From DSAR01 sp034437315 (GTDB lineage Bacteria; Chloroflexota; Anaerolineae; B4-G1): DNA of 14,703 nt. The translations under genes were made by a program, and so were the position numbers. The stretch covers positions 1-14,703 of the forward strand of contig DAOTUC010000071.1 of assembly GCA_034437315.1 (NCBI GenBank), read 5' to 3'. Below the pieces are notes generated by a model. That model did no database searches and was not told the origin of the DNA. It was given only the letters and a program-made list of their open reading frames with translations. Of the stretch, positions 5,771 through 12,997 are shown piece after piece (the stretch's first letter is position 1; the number at the start of each line of letters is the position of its first letter).

Positions 5771-6895
5771 ATGACTGTTCACATTCACAAGATTGATACC
5801 AACCGCTGGGAAGACGTGTGCCGGTTCGTCGATTTTCCCTTCAAACTATACCACGATTGTCCACAATGGGCGCCGCCCCTGCGCGGAGGCGCCCGGCGCA
5901 ACCTGGACCGGGGCAAACACCCCTTTTACCAGCACTCGACCGCCGATTTCTTCCTCGCCGAGCGAGACGGGCAGACGCTGGGCCGCATCGCCGCCATCAA
6001 CAATCGCAATTACAACGCTTACCGGGGCGCCCGACGGGCTTTCTTCGGCTATTTCGACGCCGTCGAAGACGTCGAGGTAGCCCAGGCACTCTTTGAGGCC
6101 GTTTTCGAATGGGCGCGGGCCCAGGGGCTGGACGAGATCGGCGGTCCAAAAGGGCTGTTAGGCGCCGACGAAAGCTACGTCCTGGTGGACGGTTTCGAGC
6201 ACCGGGCCGCGATGGGCGTCACCTACAACTTCCCCTACTACGAGCGCCTCATCCAGGCTGTGGGATTTCAAAAAGATACCGATTACTTCTCCGGCTACAT
6301 CGAGGGAGAGCGACAACTGCCGGCCCGTTACTTCAGCATCGCCGATCGGGTGAAGCGCCGTAGCGGCTTCCAGATCAAGACCTTCCGCAACAAGCGAGAG
6401 ATACGGCGTTGGATACCGCGCGTGCTCCAGGCGCACCGGGAGGCGTTGCAGGATACCCACACCTATTACCCGCCCACCGACCGGGAACTGGACACGATCA
6501 TCGACACGGTATTCGCCATCCTCGACCCCCGGCTGGTCAAACTGGTGATGAAGGGCGACCAGATCGTGGGATTCCTGCTGGTTTACCACGACCTATCAGC
6601 CGCCCTGCAGGAAACGGAGGGGCGATTGTGGCCCCTGGGATGGTTCAATATCCTGCGCGAACGTCGGCGGACCCGGTGGGCCAACATCAACGGACTGGGC
6701 GTTTTGCCCGAGTACCAGGGACTGGGGGCCACGGCGTTGATCTACACCGAACTGGCAAAGACGCTCCAACAGTTCAACTTCCAGCACATCGACGTCGTCC
6801 AGGTCGAGGAGGGCAACATCAAGAGCCGGAACGAGATCGAGGGCATCGGGGTCACGTGGTACAAAACCCACCGGGGGTACTGCCGAACACTATGA
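5771..6895 (+). CDS. GNAT-superfamily acyltransferase-like protein (YghO-like)
   Basis: This is a 374-residue protein. The C-terminal part contains the GNAT acyl-CoA-binding region: INGLGVLPEYQGLGATALIY, with the Q/RxxGxG/A-type loop QGLGA at 316-320, preceded by a beta strand (LVMKGDQIVGFLLVY) typical of the fold. The N-terminal half (DFPFKLYHDCPQWAPPL; FFLAERDGQTLGRIAAINNR) looks like a second, degenerate GNAT-like domain, as in the long YghO-type family. It probably moves an acyl group to an amine, and next to an aminotransferase gene an amino sugar is the natural candidate acceptor. The start has no well-spaced ribosome binding site (a GAGG is 16 bases upstream), but an in-frame stop at 5750 rules out a longer protein. 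Its stop overlaps the next gene by ATGA. Confidence 0.75.
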   Translation: MTVHIHKIDTNRWEDVCRFVDFPFKLYHDCPQWAPPLRGGARRNLDRGKHPFYQHSTADFFLAERDGQTLGRIAAINNRNYNAYRGARRAFFGYFDAVEDVEVAQALFEAVFEWARAQGLDEIGGPKGLLGADESYVLVDGFEHRAAMGVTYNFPYYERLIQAVGFQKDTDYFSGYIEGERQLPARYFSIADRVKRRSGFQIKTFRNKREIRRWIPRVLQAHREALQDTHTYYPPTDRELDTIIDTVFAILDPRLVKLVMKGDQIVGFLLVYHDLSAALQETEGRLWPLGWFNILRERRRTRWANINGLGVLPEYQGLGATALIYTELAKTLQQFNFQHIDVVQVEEGNIKSRNEIEGIGVTWYKTHRGYCRTL

Positions 6896-7878
6896 CAGAA
6901 ATCGGAGCAAAGCGCCAGAAAAAAATCCTCTTCATCGGTGGTTCCTTGAACCAGACGACGATCGTGCACGCGGTGGCCAAACACCTGGCGGCCGATTACG
7001 ATTGCTATTTCACCCCTTACTATTGTGATGGCGTGATGGCGCCTATCGCCGAGATGGGGCTCCTGGATTTCACCATCATCGGGGGCAAGTTCCGAGAGAT
7101 GACCGAGGCCTACCTGCGGGAAAAGGGCCTGCAGGTCGATTACAGTGGAAGGCAACACGATTACGACCTGGTGGTCACGACCAGCGACCTGCTCGTCCAA
7201 GGGAATATCCGGGACAAGCGCATCGTCCTGATCCAGGAGGGGATGACAGACCCCGAAAACTGGATGTTTTATCTCGTCAAGTGCTTCAAACTGCCCCGTT
7301 GGTTGGCCGGCAATACCTCGACCGTGGGGCTATCGGACGCCTACGAATACTTCTGCGTGGCCTCGGAGGGATACCGAGATCTCTTTATCGAGAAAGGCGC
7401 CCAACCCGAGAAGATCATCATCACCGGTATCCCCAATTTCGACAACGTGGCGTGCTTCCTAGACAACGATTTCCCGCACACGGGGTACGCGCTGGCAGCG
7501 ACGACCGACATGCGTGAGACGCTCCGCTTCGACAACCGCAAGCGCTTCATCCGCCAGGCCATTGAGATCGCCGACGGTCGCCCGATGATCTTCAAGTTGC
7601 ACCCCAACGAGAAAGTCGAGCGGGCCACGCGGGAGATCAAGTCGCTGGCGCCCGACGCCCTCGTCCTCTCCACGGGCAACACCAACCACATGATCGCCAA
7701 CTGCGACGTGTTGATCACCCAGTATTCGTCGGTAGTCTACGTCGGGATCGCGTTGGGCAAAACGGTGTATTCCTATTTCGACGTGAAGATGTTGGAACGA
7801 TTGACGCCGATACAGAACGGCGGTACATCGGGTGAGCGAATCGCCCGGGTGTGCCGGCGACTCCTGGAGGAGGAATAA
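6892..7878 (+). CDS. GT-B-fold transferase resembling CDP-glycerol glycerophosphotransferases
   Basis: This 328-residue protein starts at the ATG overlapping the upstream stop by four bases; longer readings of the frame lie wholly within the upstream gene. The N-terminal Rossmann-like half opens with KKILFIGGSLNQTTIVHAVA and includes IQEGMTDPENWM (114-125). The C-terminal half has a nucleotide-binding-like pattern: TGIPNFDN (178-185), KLHPNE (235-240) and CDVLITQYSSVVYVGIALGK (271-290). The HP-N-E and ITQYSS-x(4)-A-GK combination is typical of CDP-glycerol glycerophosphotransferases and related capsule/teichoic transferases, and is shared more loosely with UDP-GlcNAc 2-epimerases. No membrane span is seen. 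In this operon it may transfer the CMP-activated sugar, or could be a divergent epimerase-like enzyme; the first is preferred. Confidence 0.65.
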   Translation: MTEIGAKRQKKILFIGGSLNQTTIVHAVAKHLAADYDCYFTPYYCDGVMAPIAEMGLLDFTIIGGKFREMTEAYLREKGLQVDYSGRQHDYDLVVTTSDLLVQGNIRDKRIVLIQEGMTDPENWMFYLVKCFKLPRWLAGNTSTVGLSDAYEYFCVASEGYRDLFIEKGAQPEKIIITGIPNFDNVACFLDNDFPHTGYALAATTDMRETLRFDNRKRFIRQAIEIADGRPMIFKLHPNEKVERATREIKSLAPDALVLSTGNTNHMIANCDVLITQYSSVVYVGIALGKTVYSYFDVKMLERLTPIQNGGTSGERIARVCRRLLEEE

Positions 7879-7879
7879 A

Positions 7880-8710
7880 TTGGTCTATCTTGAACGTGCG
7901 TCCCATCCCGTGGTGACCGTGATCCAGGCCCGGACGGGATCGACCCGCTTCCCCAACAAGGTGATGCAACCGCTGGTAGGCAAGCCGCTCCTGGCCCGGA
8001 TGGTGGAGCGCGTCCAGCAAGCACGGCTGGTCGGCGCCGTCGTGGTCGCGACGACGACCGACCCGGCCGACGATCCCATCGAGACGCTCTGCCAGAAAGA
8101 GGGATTCCAGTGCTTTCGGGGCCACCCCACCGATCTCCTGGACCGCCACTACAGGGCCGGATTGCAGTACGGGGCCGAAGCGGTGGTCAAGATCCCGTCG
8201 GACGTGCCCCTGATTGACCCGGCTGTCATCGACCGGGTGCTCTCCCACTACCGGCGCCACCCCGAGCGCTACGATTTCGTGAGCAATCTGCACCCGCCCT
8301 CCTACCCCGACGGGAACGACGTGGAGGTGATGTACATCGGCGCGCTGGAGGTCGCCTGGCTGGAGGCCAAGCAGGATTTCGAGCGGGAGCACACCACCCC
8401 CTTCTTCTGGGAAAATCCCGAGCGCTTCCGGATCGACAACGTGGCCTGGGAGACCGGATGGGACTACTCGATGACCCACCGGTGGACGATCGATTACGGG
8501 GCGGACTACCACTTCATCCGCGCCGTCTACGAGGCGCTTTACCCGCAGAACCCGACGTTTGGATTGGAAGACATCCTGGCACTGCTGGACCGGCGGCCCG
8601 ACGTCGCGGCCCTGAACGCCCGGTACGCCGGCGTCAACTGGTACCGGAACCACCTGGACGATTTACAGACGATTACGCCGGAGCAGACACGCATAGTACA
8701 AGGGGCATAG
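7880..8710 (+). CDS. spsF: SpsF-type cytidylyltransferase (acylneuraminate cytidylyltransferase family)
   Basis: This 276-residue protein starts at TTG 7880, one base after the preceding stop, with GGAGGAGG six bases upstream. An ATG at 7832 is in frame but would overlap the previous gene by 47 bases and has no such site. The N-terminal nucleotide-binding signature VIQARTGSTRFPNKV is at 14-28, followed by ATTTDPADDP (57-66), FRGHPTDLLDRHY (79-91) and SDVPLID (107-113) in the place of the usual GDCPLID. The family activates 2-keto acid sugars with CTP, giving CMP-sugars for surface glycans (SpsF acts in Bacillus spore coat polysaccharide). The substrate here is expected to be the product of the NeuB-like enzyme encoded at the end of the operon. 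The Gly-to-Ser and Cys-to-Val changes in the metal-binding loop keep the aspartate. Confidence 0.85.
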   Translation: MVYLERASHPVVTVIQARTGSTRFPNKVMQPLVGKPLLARMVERVQQARLVGAVVVATTTDPADDPIETLCQKEGFQCFRGHPTDLLDRHYRAGLQYGAEAVVKIPSDVPLIDPAVIDRVLSHYRRHPERYDFVSNLHPPSYPDGNDVEVMYIGALEVAWLEAKQDFEREHTTPFFWENPERFRIDNVAWETGWDYSMTHRWTIDYGADYHFIRAVYEALYPQNPTFGLEDILALLDRRPDVAALNARYAGVNWYRNHLDDLQTITPEQTRIVQGA

Positions 8711-9535
8711 ATGAAACAAACACGAATGACGGACAAACAGTTGCAAACGATGGCCTTACGGGTTCGAGAGTGTATTTTGGGCATGGCAACCGGCGGAGGA
8801 TGTTTTATCGGTTCGGCCTTTTCCTGCGCCGATCTACTGGTCTATCTCTACACCCGGTTCCTGGACGTGGACGCCGAGCGCCTGGACGATCCCCACCGGG
8901 ATTACTTCTTCCTCTCCAAGGGACACGCGGCACCGGCGCTCTACGCGACGCTGGTCGAGGTCGGTCTCCTGGAGGCGGCGCGGCTCGACCACCACCTCCA
9001 AACCGAGGATCTGATCTACTGGCACCCCAACCGGCAGGTACCCGGCGTCGAGTTCCACACCGGTTCACTGGGACACGGGCTGGCGGTGGCGCTGGGCGTG
9101 GCCCTGGATTGCCGGATGCGCCGGCAGGCCAACCGGGTCGTCGTGTTGACCGGCGACGGCGAGCTGAACGAAGGCGCCAACTGGGAGGCCTGTCTCGTCG
9201 CCAGCGCCCACCACCTGGACAACCTGGTCATCGTCGTCGACCGGAACGCGTTCCAGGCCAACTACCCCACCGAGGACCTGATCCCCCTGGAGCCGTTGGA
9301 GGCCAAATTCGAGGCCTTCGGCTGCGAGGTCGCGCGGGTGGACGGGCACAACTTCGGCGGGATGGCGGAGACCTTCGAGCAGATCCCCTTCGGCGAAGGC
9401 AAGCCCAGCGTGGTGATCGCCGACACAGTCCGGGGGCGCGGCATCCCATCGATCGAGCGGCGCGCCGACCGCTGGTTCTGCGACTTTTCGGCCCCAGAGA
9501 TTGAGCAACTAAGGGAGGAATTGCACGGGAAATGA
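8711..9535 (+). CDS. Transketolase, N-terminal (ThDP pyrophosphate-binding) subunit
   Basis: This 274-residue protein is the first half of a split transketolase. Landmarks in order are: GSAFSCADLLVYLY (34-47), SKGHAAPALYA (69-79), TGSLGHG (117-123), and the thiamine-diphosphate motif GDGELNEGANWEA (148-160) with the paired DRN asparagine at 177-179. Transketolases move a two-carbon ketol unit between sugar phosphates using ThDP and Mg. The ATG follows the previous stop directly, with AAGGGG upstream, and the stop overlaps the second subunit gene by ATGA, as expected for subunits made in equal amounts. The location inside a NeuB/SpsF operon rather than with pentose phosphate genes suggests a dedicated role in making or altering a sugar precursor. 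Confidence 0.92.
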   Translation: MKQTRMTDKQLQTMALRVRECILGMATGGGCFIGSAFSCADLLVYLYTRFLDVDAERLDDPHRDYFFLSKGHAAPALYATLVEVGLLEAARLDHHLQTEDLIYWHPNRQVPGVEFHTGSLGHGLAVALGVALDCRMRRQANRVVVLTGDGELNEGANWEACLVASAHHLDNLVIVVDRNAFQANYPTEDLIPLEPLEAKFEAFGCEVARVDGHNFGGMAETFEQIPFGEGKPSVVIADTVRGRGIPSIERRADRWFCDFSAPEIEQLREELHGK

Positions 9536-10443
9536 CCACTTACGAAACGACACTACAGGAGATCGCCCTGACCGACGAGCGCTACGTCGTGATGACGGCG
9601 GAGAACCGGGCCGCCATCCGCAACCTGGCCCCGCAACTGGGCGACCGCTTCATCGACACCGGCATCACCGAACAGGCGATGGTCGGGGCCGCGGCGGGAT
9701 TGGCCCTGCGCGGGCGGGCGCCGGTCGTCCACGCCCTGGCGACTTTTTTGACCATGCGAGCCTTCGAGTTTATCCGCACCGACGTGGGGATCGGCGAGCT
9801 GCCGGTCAAGCTGGTGGGCGGCGTGCCGGGCTTTCTCTCTACCGCCAACGGCCCCACGCACCAAGCAGTCGAGGACGTGGCCCTCATGCGGGGGATCCCC
9901 GCGATGGGCGTGTTCTGCCCGGCCGACGAGCAGGACCTGGTCATCGGGCTACCCCAGGTGCTGGCGAGCCCGCGGCCGTTCTACATCCGGCACACTGGGT
10001 TGTTGGCTTGCGTCGATCACGACACAGCCTTCGAGATCGGCCGGGCGGAGGTGCTGGCGCGGGGCGAGGACGTGACGATCCTGGTCTACGGGACCCTGTT
10101 CGCCCAGGCCTGGGAGGCCAGGGCGCTGCTAGAGGAGGAGGGGCTATCGGTGGGCCTGCTGAACCTGCGCACGGTCAAACCCATCGACGAGGCCGCCATC
10201 GGGGGCGCGGCCCGGGAGACGCGCCTGCTCGTCACCGTGGAGGACCATTTCGTCACCGGCGGACTCTTCTCCATCGTCAGCGAATGCCTGGTGCAGCGAC
10301 AACTCAGCGTCGACGTCCTGCCCATCGCCCTGGAAAACCGCTGGTTCCAACCGGCGCTGCTGGACGACGTCTTGAAAAGTGAGGGGTTCACCGGGGACCA
10401 CATCGCCGCGCGGATCCGACACACGTGGCAAAGCATAGAGTAA
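9532..10443 (+). CDS. Transketolase, C-terminal (pyrimidine-binding) subunit
   Basis: This 303-residue partner of the upstream gene begins at ATG 9532, overlapping its stop by four bases. It has the pyrimidine-binding domain with the cofactor-activating glutamate in DTGITEQAMVGAAAGLA (E47), the FLTMRAFEFIRTD helix (72-84) and GPTHQAVED (107-115). A C-terminal transketolase domain follows (GEDVTILVYGTLFAQAWEA; LLNLRTVKPID; VEDHFVTGG). The active site of these enzymes lies between the two subunits, so both genes are needed. The closest familiar architecture is the split transketolase of archaea and many bacteria; 1-deoxyxylulose-5-phosphate synthase is excluded because that enzyme is a single long chain. 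Donor and acceptor substrates cannot be read from the sequence. Confidence 0.92.
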   Translation: MTTYETTLQEIALTDERYVVMTAENRAAIRNLAPQLGDRFIDTGITEQAMVGAAAGLALRGRAPVVHALATFLTMRAFEFIRTDVGIGELPVKLVGGVPGFLSTANGPTHQAVEDVALMRGIPAMGVFCPADEQDLVIGLPQVLASPRPFYIRHTGLLACVDHDTAFEIGRAEVLARGEDVTILVYGTLFAQAWEARALLEEEGLSVGLLNLRTVKPIDEAAIGGAARETRLLVTVEDHFVTGGLFSIVSECLVQRQLSVDVLPIALENRWFQPALLDDVLKSEGFTGDHIAARIRHTWQSIE

Positions 10444-10463
10444 AAGTAAAAAGGAGGCGTAAA

Positions 10464-10772
10464 ATGAGCATCAAAAAGCGATTCTTGAAATCCAGACCCG
10501 AATGCAAGGTGACCTTTCGCCTGTCGGGCGAGCAGGCCGAGGAGGCGGAAACCGTTCACGTGGTGGGTGATTTCAACGACTGGGAGACGACGGCCACGCC
10601 GATGAAGAAGCTCAAGAGCGGCGACTTCACCGTGACCCTCGATCTCGACGTAGACCAAGAATACGAGTTCCGCTACCTCATCGACCAGGCGGCGTGGCAA
10701 AACGATCAAACGGCGGACAGGTACGTACCGACGCCCTTCCCCTCCATCAAGAACTCGGTCCTGGTGCTTTAA
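10464..10772 (+). CDS. Single-domain CBM48 / isoamylase early-set-like protein
   Basis: This 102-residue protein starts at ATG 10464 with AAGGAGG six bases upstream; an in-frame ATG at 10425 falls inside the transketolase gene and lacks a site. The body is one beta-sandwich domain of the isoamylase N-terminal / AMPK glycogen-binding type: VTFRL (16-20), VHVVGDFNDW (31-40) with the conserved FNDW, a 'P-M' turn, FTVTLDLD (55-62), YEFRYLID (67-74), W78 and the closing DRYVP-PFPSIKNSVL. In this family the aromatic residues bind alpha-glucans. There is no catalytic domain, so it may bind a glycan or regulate a neighbour. It separates the transketolase pair from the aminotransferase gene and shares their strand and spacing. 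Confidence 0.85.
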   Translation: MSIKKRFLKSRPECKVTFRLSGEQAEEAETVHVVGDFNDWETTATPMKKLKSGDFTVTLDLDVDQEYEFRYLIDQAAWQNDQTADRYVPTPFPSIKNSVLVL

Positions 10773-10859
10773 GTGGAAATCTGTGTGGCGCCGTGAAACA
10801 CTCTGAGAATCTCTGCGTGACAACTCATAGCAAGTAACCCAAGACTTCAGGAGATCATT
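10773..10859. other. Intergenic gap with a degenerate CTCTG-rich motif
   Basis: This 87-base gap is the longest break within the operon between 5771 and 14551. It contains AATCTGTGTGGCGCCGTGAA and then ACTCTGAGAATCTCTGCGTG, two related CTGTG/CTCTG-type phrases. Similar CTCTG-rich phrases recur in intergenic DNA of some bacterial genomes. The aminotransferase ribosome binding site AGGAG lies at 10849-10853. No promoter is clear. Confidence 0.3.
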
Positions 10860-12167
10860 ATGTCAAATGGTGTACAATTCAACGGTCGGTATCCCGACAT
10901 CACGAAATCGAACGAGCTATTCGCCCGCGCCGAGGGGTTGATTCCGGCCTATTCCCAGACGCTGGCGAAAGGGCCCACCCAATACGTCAACGGCGTGGCG
11001 CCCAAGTACCTGCAGAGAGGCAAGGGCGCGCGGGTGTGGGACGTCGATGGCAACGAGTACGTCGACTTCAACGCCGGCATCGGCCCACTTTCCCTCGGTT
11101 ACGCCTACGAGCGGGTGGACGAGGCCATCAAACAGCAACTCGCCGACGGCATCACCTTCTCGCTGGTGCACCCGCTGGAGGTCGAGGTCGCCGAGCTGGT
11201 CCGCGAGGTCATCCCCAACGCCGAGGCGGTGCGCTACAGCAAGACGGGCGGCGAGGTCACCTGCGCGGCGGTGCGGCTGGCGCGGGCCTACACCGGGCGG
11301 GACAAGGTGCTCTGCTGCGGTTACCACGGCTGGCACGACTGGTACATCGGCGTCACGCCCCGCAACCGGGGCGTGCCCCAGGCGGTGAAGGACCTGGTGA
11401 GCACCTTCGAGTACAACGACCTCGACTCGGTGGCCCAGCATCTGGACGACGACACGGCCTGCGTCATCCTGGAACCCATGGTCTTCGACTGGCCGCAAGA
11501 CGATTTCCTCCCCCACCTCCAGGAACTGTGCGCCGACGCCGGCGTGTTGCTCATCTTCGACGAAATGTGGACCGGTTTCCGCTGGGCCGTCGGCGGGGCG
11601 CAGGAATATTTCGACGTGGCGCCCGACCTGGCCTGCTATTCCAAGGCCATCGCCAACGGCATGCCGATCTCAGTCTTGACGGGCCGGCAGGACGTGATGC
11701 AGTTGCTGGACGAGGAGGTCTTCTTCTTCTCCACCTTCGGCGGCGAGGCCCTGTCGCTGGCGGCCGTCGTAGCCACGGTGAACGAGATCCGGGAGAAGAA
11801 CGTGCCCGGCTACCTGGCGCAGCAGGGGCGCACGATCCAGGAAAACTACAACAAGATGGCCCAGGAATTGAAGATCGACCATTACACCCGCTGCAAAGGA
11901 CACCCGGCCCGGACCCTCGTCACCTTCGACGCGGCGGCCGGCGATCCCCTGCTGATGAAGTCGCTGGTCCAGCAGGAACTGATCAAGCGCGGCGTCCTGT
12001 GGTCGGGATTCCACAATATATGCTTCTCGCACACCAGCGAGGACGTCGAGCACATCCTCAGCGCCTACAGCGAGGTCCTGCCCATCCTGCAGAAAGCGGT
12101 AGCACAGGACAATGTGGCCGATTACCTGAAGGGCGCGCCGGTTCAGCCGGTGTTCCGAAAGACGTGA
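10860..12167 (+). CDS. Class III PLP aminotransferase, glutamate-1-semialdehyde-aminomutase-like
   Basis: This 435-residue protein starts at ATG 10860, with AGGAG six bases upstream. It shows the class III fold: GKGARVWDVDGNEYVDFNAG (54-73), EAVRYSKTGGEVTCAAVRLAR (122-142), YHGWHDWY (155-162), the PLP-anchoring DEMWTGFRW with D234, and the Schiff-base lysine K262 in YSKAIANGMPI. The closest general match is HemL (glutamate-1-semialdehyde 2,1-aminomutase) and its sugar- and polyketide-related relatives. A haem role is unlikely because no other tetrapyrrole gene is near and the flanking genes are sugar-nucleotide enzymes. The family moves an amino group to or between adjacent carbons, so here it probably aminates a keto sugar or keto sugar phosphate, giving the amine that the GNAT-like protein could acylate. 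The exact substrate is unknown. Confidence 0.85.
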   Translation: MSNGVQFNGRYPDITKSNELFARAEGLIPAYSQTLAKGPTQYVNGVAPKYLQRGKGARVWDVDGNEYVDFNAGIGPLSLGYAYERVDEAIKQQLADGITFSLVHPLEVEVAELVREVIPNAEAVRYSKTGGEVTCAAVRLARAYTGRDKVLCCGYHGWHDWYIGVTPRNRGVPQAVKDLVSTFEYNDLDSVAQHLDDDTACVILEPMVFDWPQDDFLPHLQELCADAGVLLIFDEMWTGFRWAVGGAQEYFDVAPDLACYSKAIANGMPISVLTGRQDVMQLLDEEVFFFSTFGGEALSLAAVVATVNEIREKNVPGYLAQQGRTIQENYNKMAQELKIDHYTRCKGHPARTLVTFDAAAGDPLLMKSLVQQELIKRGVLWSGFHNICFSHTSEDVEHILSAYSEVLPILQKAVAQDNVADYLKGAPVQPVFRKT

Positions 12168-12169
12168 TG

Positions 12170-12191
12170 GTGAAAGGCGGGTGAAAGGCGG
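12170..12191 (+). repeat. Perfect 11-bp tandem duplication at the aminotransferase-SDR junction
   Basis: GTGAAAGGCGG occurs twice in direct succession (12170-12180 and 12181-12191) in the 32-base gap. Each copy holds a GTG and an AAAGGCGG that could serve as a ribosome binding site; the second lies about nine bases before the GTG start of the dehydrogenase. It looks like a recent slip duplication. Confidence 0.7.
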
Positions 12192-12199
12192 GAATCAAC

Positions 12200-12997
12200 G
12201 TGTTTTCCCTGCAAGGAAAAGTGGCCGTCGTCACCGGCGCGGCGGGCCTGTTGGGCCAGCAACACTGCCGGGCGCTGGCCGAGGCCGGGGCCAGCGTCGT
12301 CGCGTGTGACCTGGACGAGGAGACGTGTTGGAACCTGGTCGACGAACTCCCCACCCCGTCCATCAGCGTTCCAATGGACGTCACCTCGGCGGAGGATATC
12401 CGGACGGTGCTGGAGGTGATGCTGTTGGAGTTCAAGCACGTGGACGTGTTGGTGAACAACGCCGCTGTCAACGACAAGTTCGAGACGCCCGCGCTGGCGG
12501 CCGAGCAATCGCGCTTCGAGAACTATCCCCTGGCGATGTGGCAGCGGTCGATGAACGTGAACGTCACCGGCGTCTACCTGTGCTCCCAGATCATCGGCGC
12601 GCCGATGGCCCGGCAAGGGGCTGGCAGCATCATCAACGTCGCCTCGACCTACGGCGTCGTAGCGCCCGACCAATCGCTCTACCGCACGCCCGACGGCCAA
12701 CAGCCGTTCTACAAATCCCCAGCCTACCCCACGAGCAAAGGGGCGGTGATCGCGTTCACCAAATACCTGGCGGCCTACTGGGGGCCGGCCGGCGTGCGGG
12801 TGAACGCCCTCTCGCCTGGCGGGGTGCAGAACGGACAATCGGAATATTTCATCGCCCAATACGCGGCCAAGACGCCCCTGGGGCGCATGGCCCAACCGAA
12901 CGACTACCAGGGCGCCCTAGTCTTCCTGGCCAGCGACGAATCGCGCTACATGACCGGCGCCAACCTGGTGGTCGATGGAGGATGGACCGTATGGTGA
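12200..12997 (+). CDS. Short-chain dehydrogenase/reductase
   Basis: This 265-residue classical SDR starts at GTG 12200 (MFSLQGKVAVVTGAAG...). The cofactor loop TGAAGLLG is at 12-19, acidic CDLDEE at 36-41 (suggesting NAD rather than NADP), NNAA at 86-89, the active-site serine in NVASTYG (S149), and YPTSK at 176-180 with catalytic tyrosine and lysine. The C-terminus SDESRYMTGANLVVDGGW is standard. A 20-residue insert between serine and tyrosine (APDQSLYRTPDGQQPFYKSP) is longer than in most SDRs and probably shapes the substrate pocket. SDRs of this type with NeuB/SpsF neighbours (PtmA-like) oxidise or reduce a hydroxyl of the sugar precursor. The stop overlaps the phosphatase start by seven bases. 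Confidence 0.9.
   Translation: MFSLQGKVAVVTGAAGLLGQQHCRALAEAGASVVACDLDEETCWNLVDELPTPSISVPMDVTSAEDIRTVLEVMLLEFKHVDVLVNNAAVNDKFETPALAAEQSRFENYPLAMWQRSMNVNVTGVYLCSQIIGAPMARQGAGSIINVASTYGVVAPDQSLYRTPDGQQPFYKSPAYPTSKGAVIAFTKYLAAYWGPAGVRVNALSPGGVQNGQSEYFIAQYAAKTPLGRMAQPNDYQGALVFLASDESRYMTGANLVVDGGWTVW

Noticed and set aside
6409..6891. In-frame upstream extension of the GT-B-like protein
   Set aside because: It lies inside the GNAT-like gene and is Pro/Gly/Arg-rich; the ATGA overlap at 6892 is the natural start.
7715..8653. Long minus-strand open frame opposite the SpsF-like gene
   Set aside because: It mirrors the codons of a clearly recognised gene, has low-complexity Arg/Val/Gly-rich composition and no domain; it is a shadow of GC-biased coding.
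8711..10443. 1-deoxyxylulose-5-phosphate synthase or a 2-oxo acid dehydrogenase E1 pair
   Set aside because: SKGHA, TGSLGHG and the arrangement of the two subunits match split transketolase, and no E2/E3 or isoprenoid genes are near.
10860..12167. Assignment as true hemL of haem biosynthesis
   Set aside because: The fold and lysine fit, but the neighbours are all sugar-pathway genes and no tetrapyrrole gene is present, so only a HemL-like aminotransferase is claimed.
11036..12184. Long + strand frame inside the aminotransferase gene
   Set aside because: Its translation is extremely Arg/Gly/Pro-rich, while the other frame has intact PLP motifs throughout.
12325..12990. In-frame upstream extension of the KdsC-like phosphatase
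   Set aside because: The extension overlaps an intact SDR and translates to Arg-rich nonsense; the ATG at 12991 with GGAGG upstream gives the normal KdsC length.
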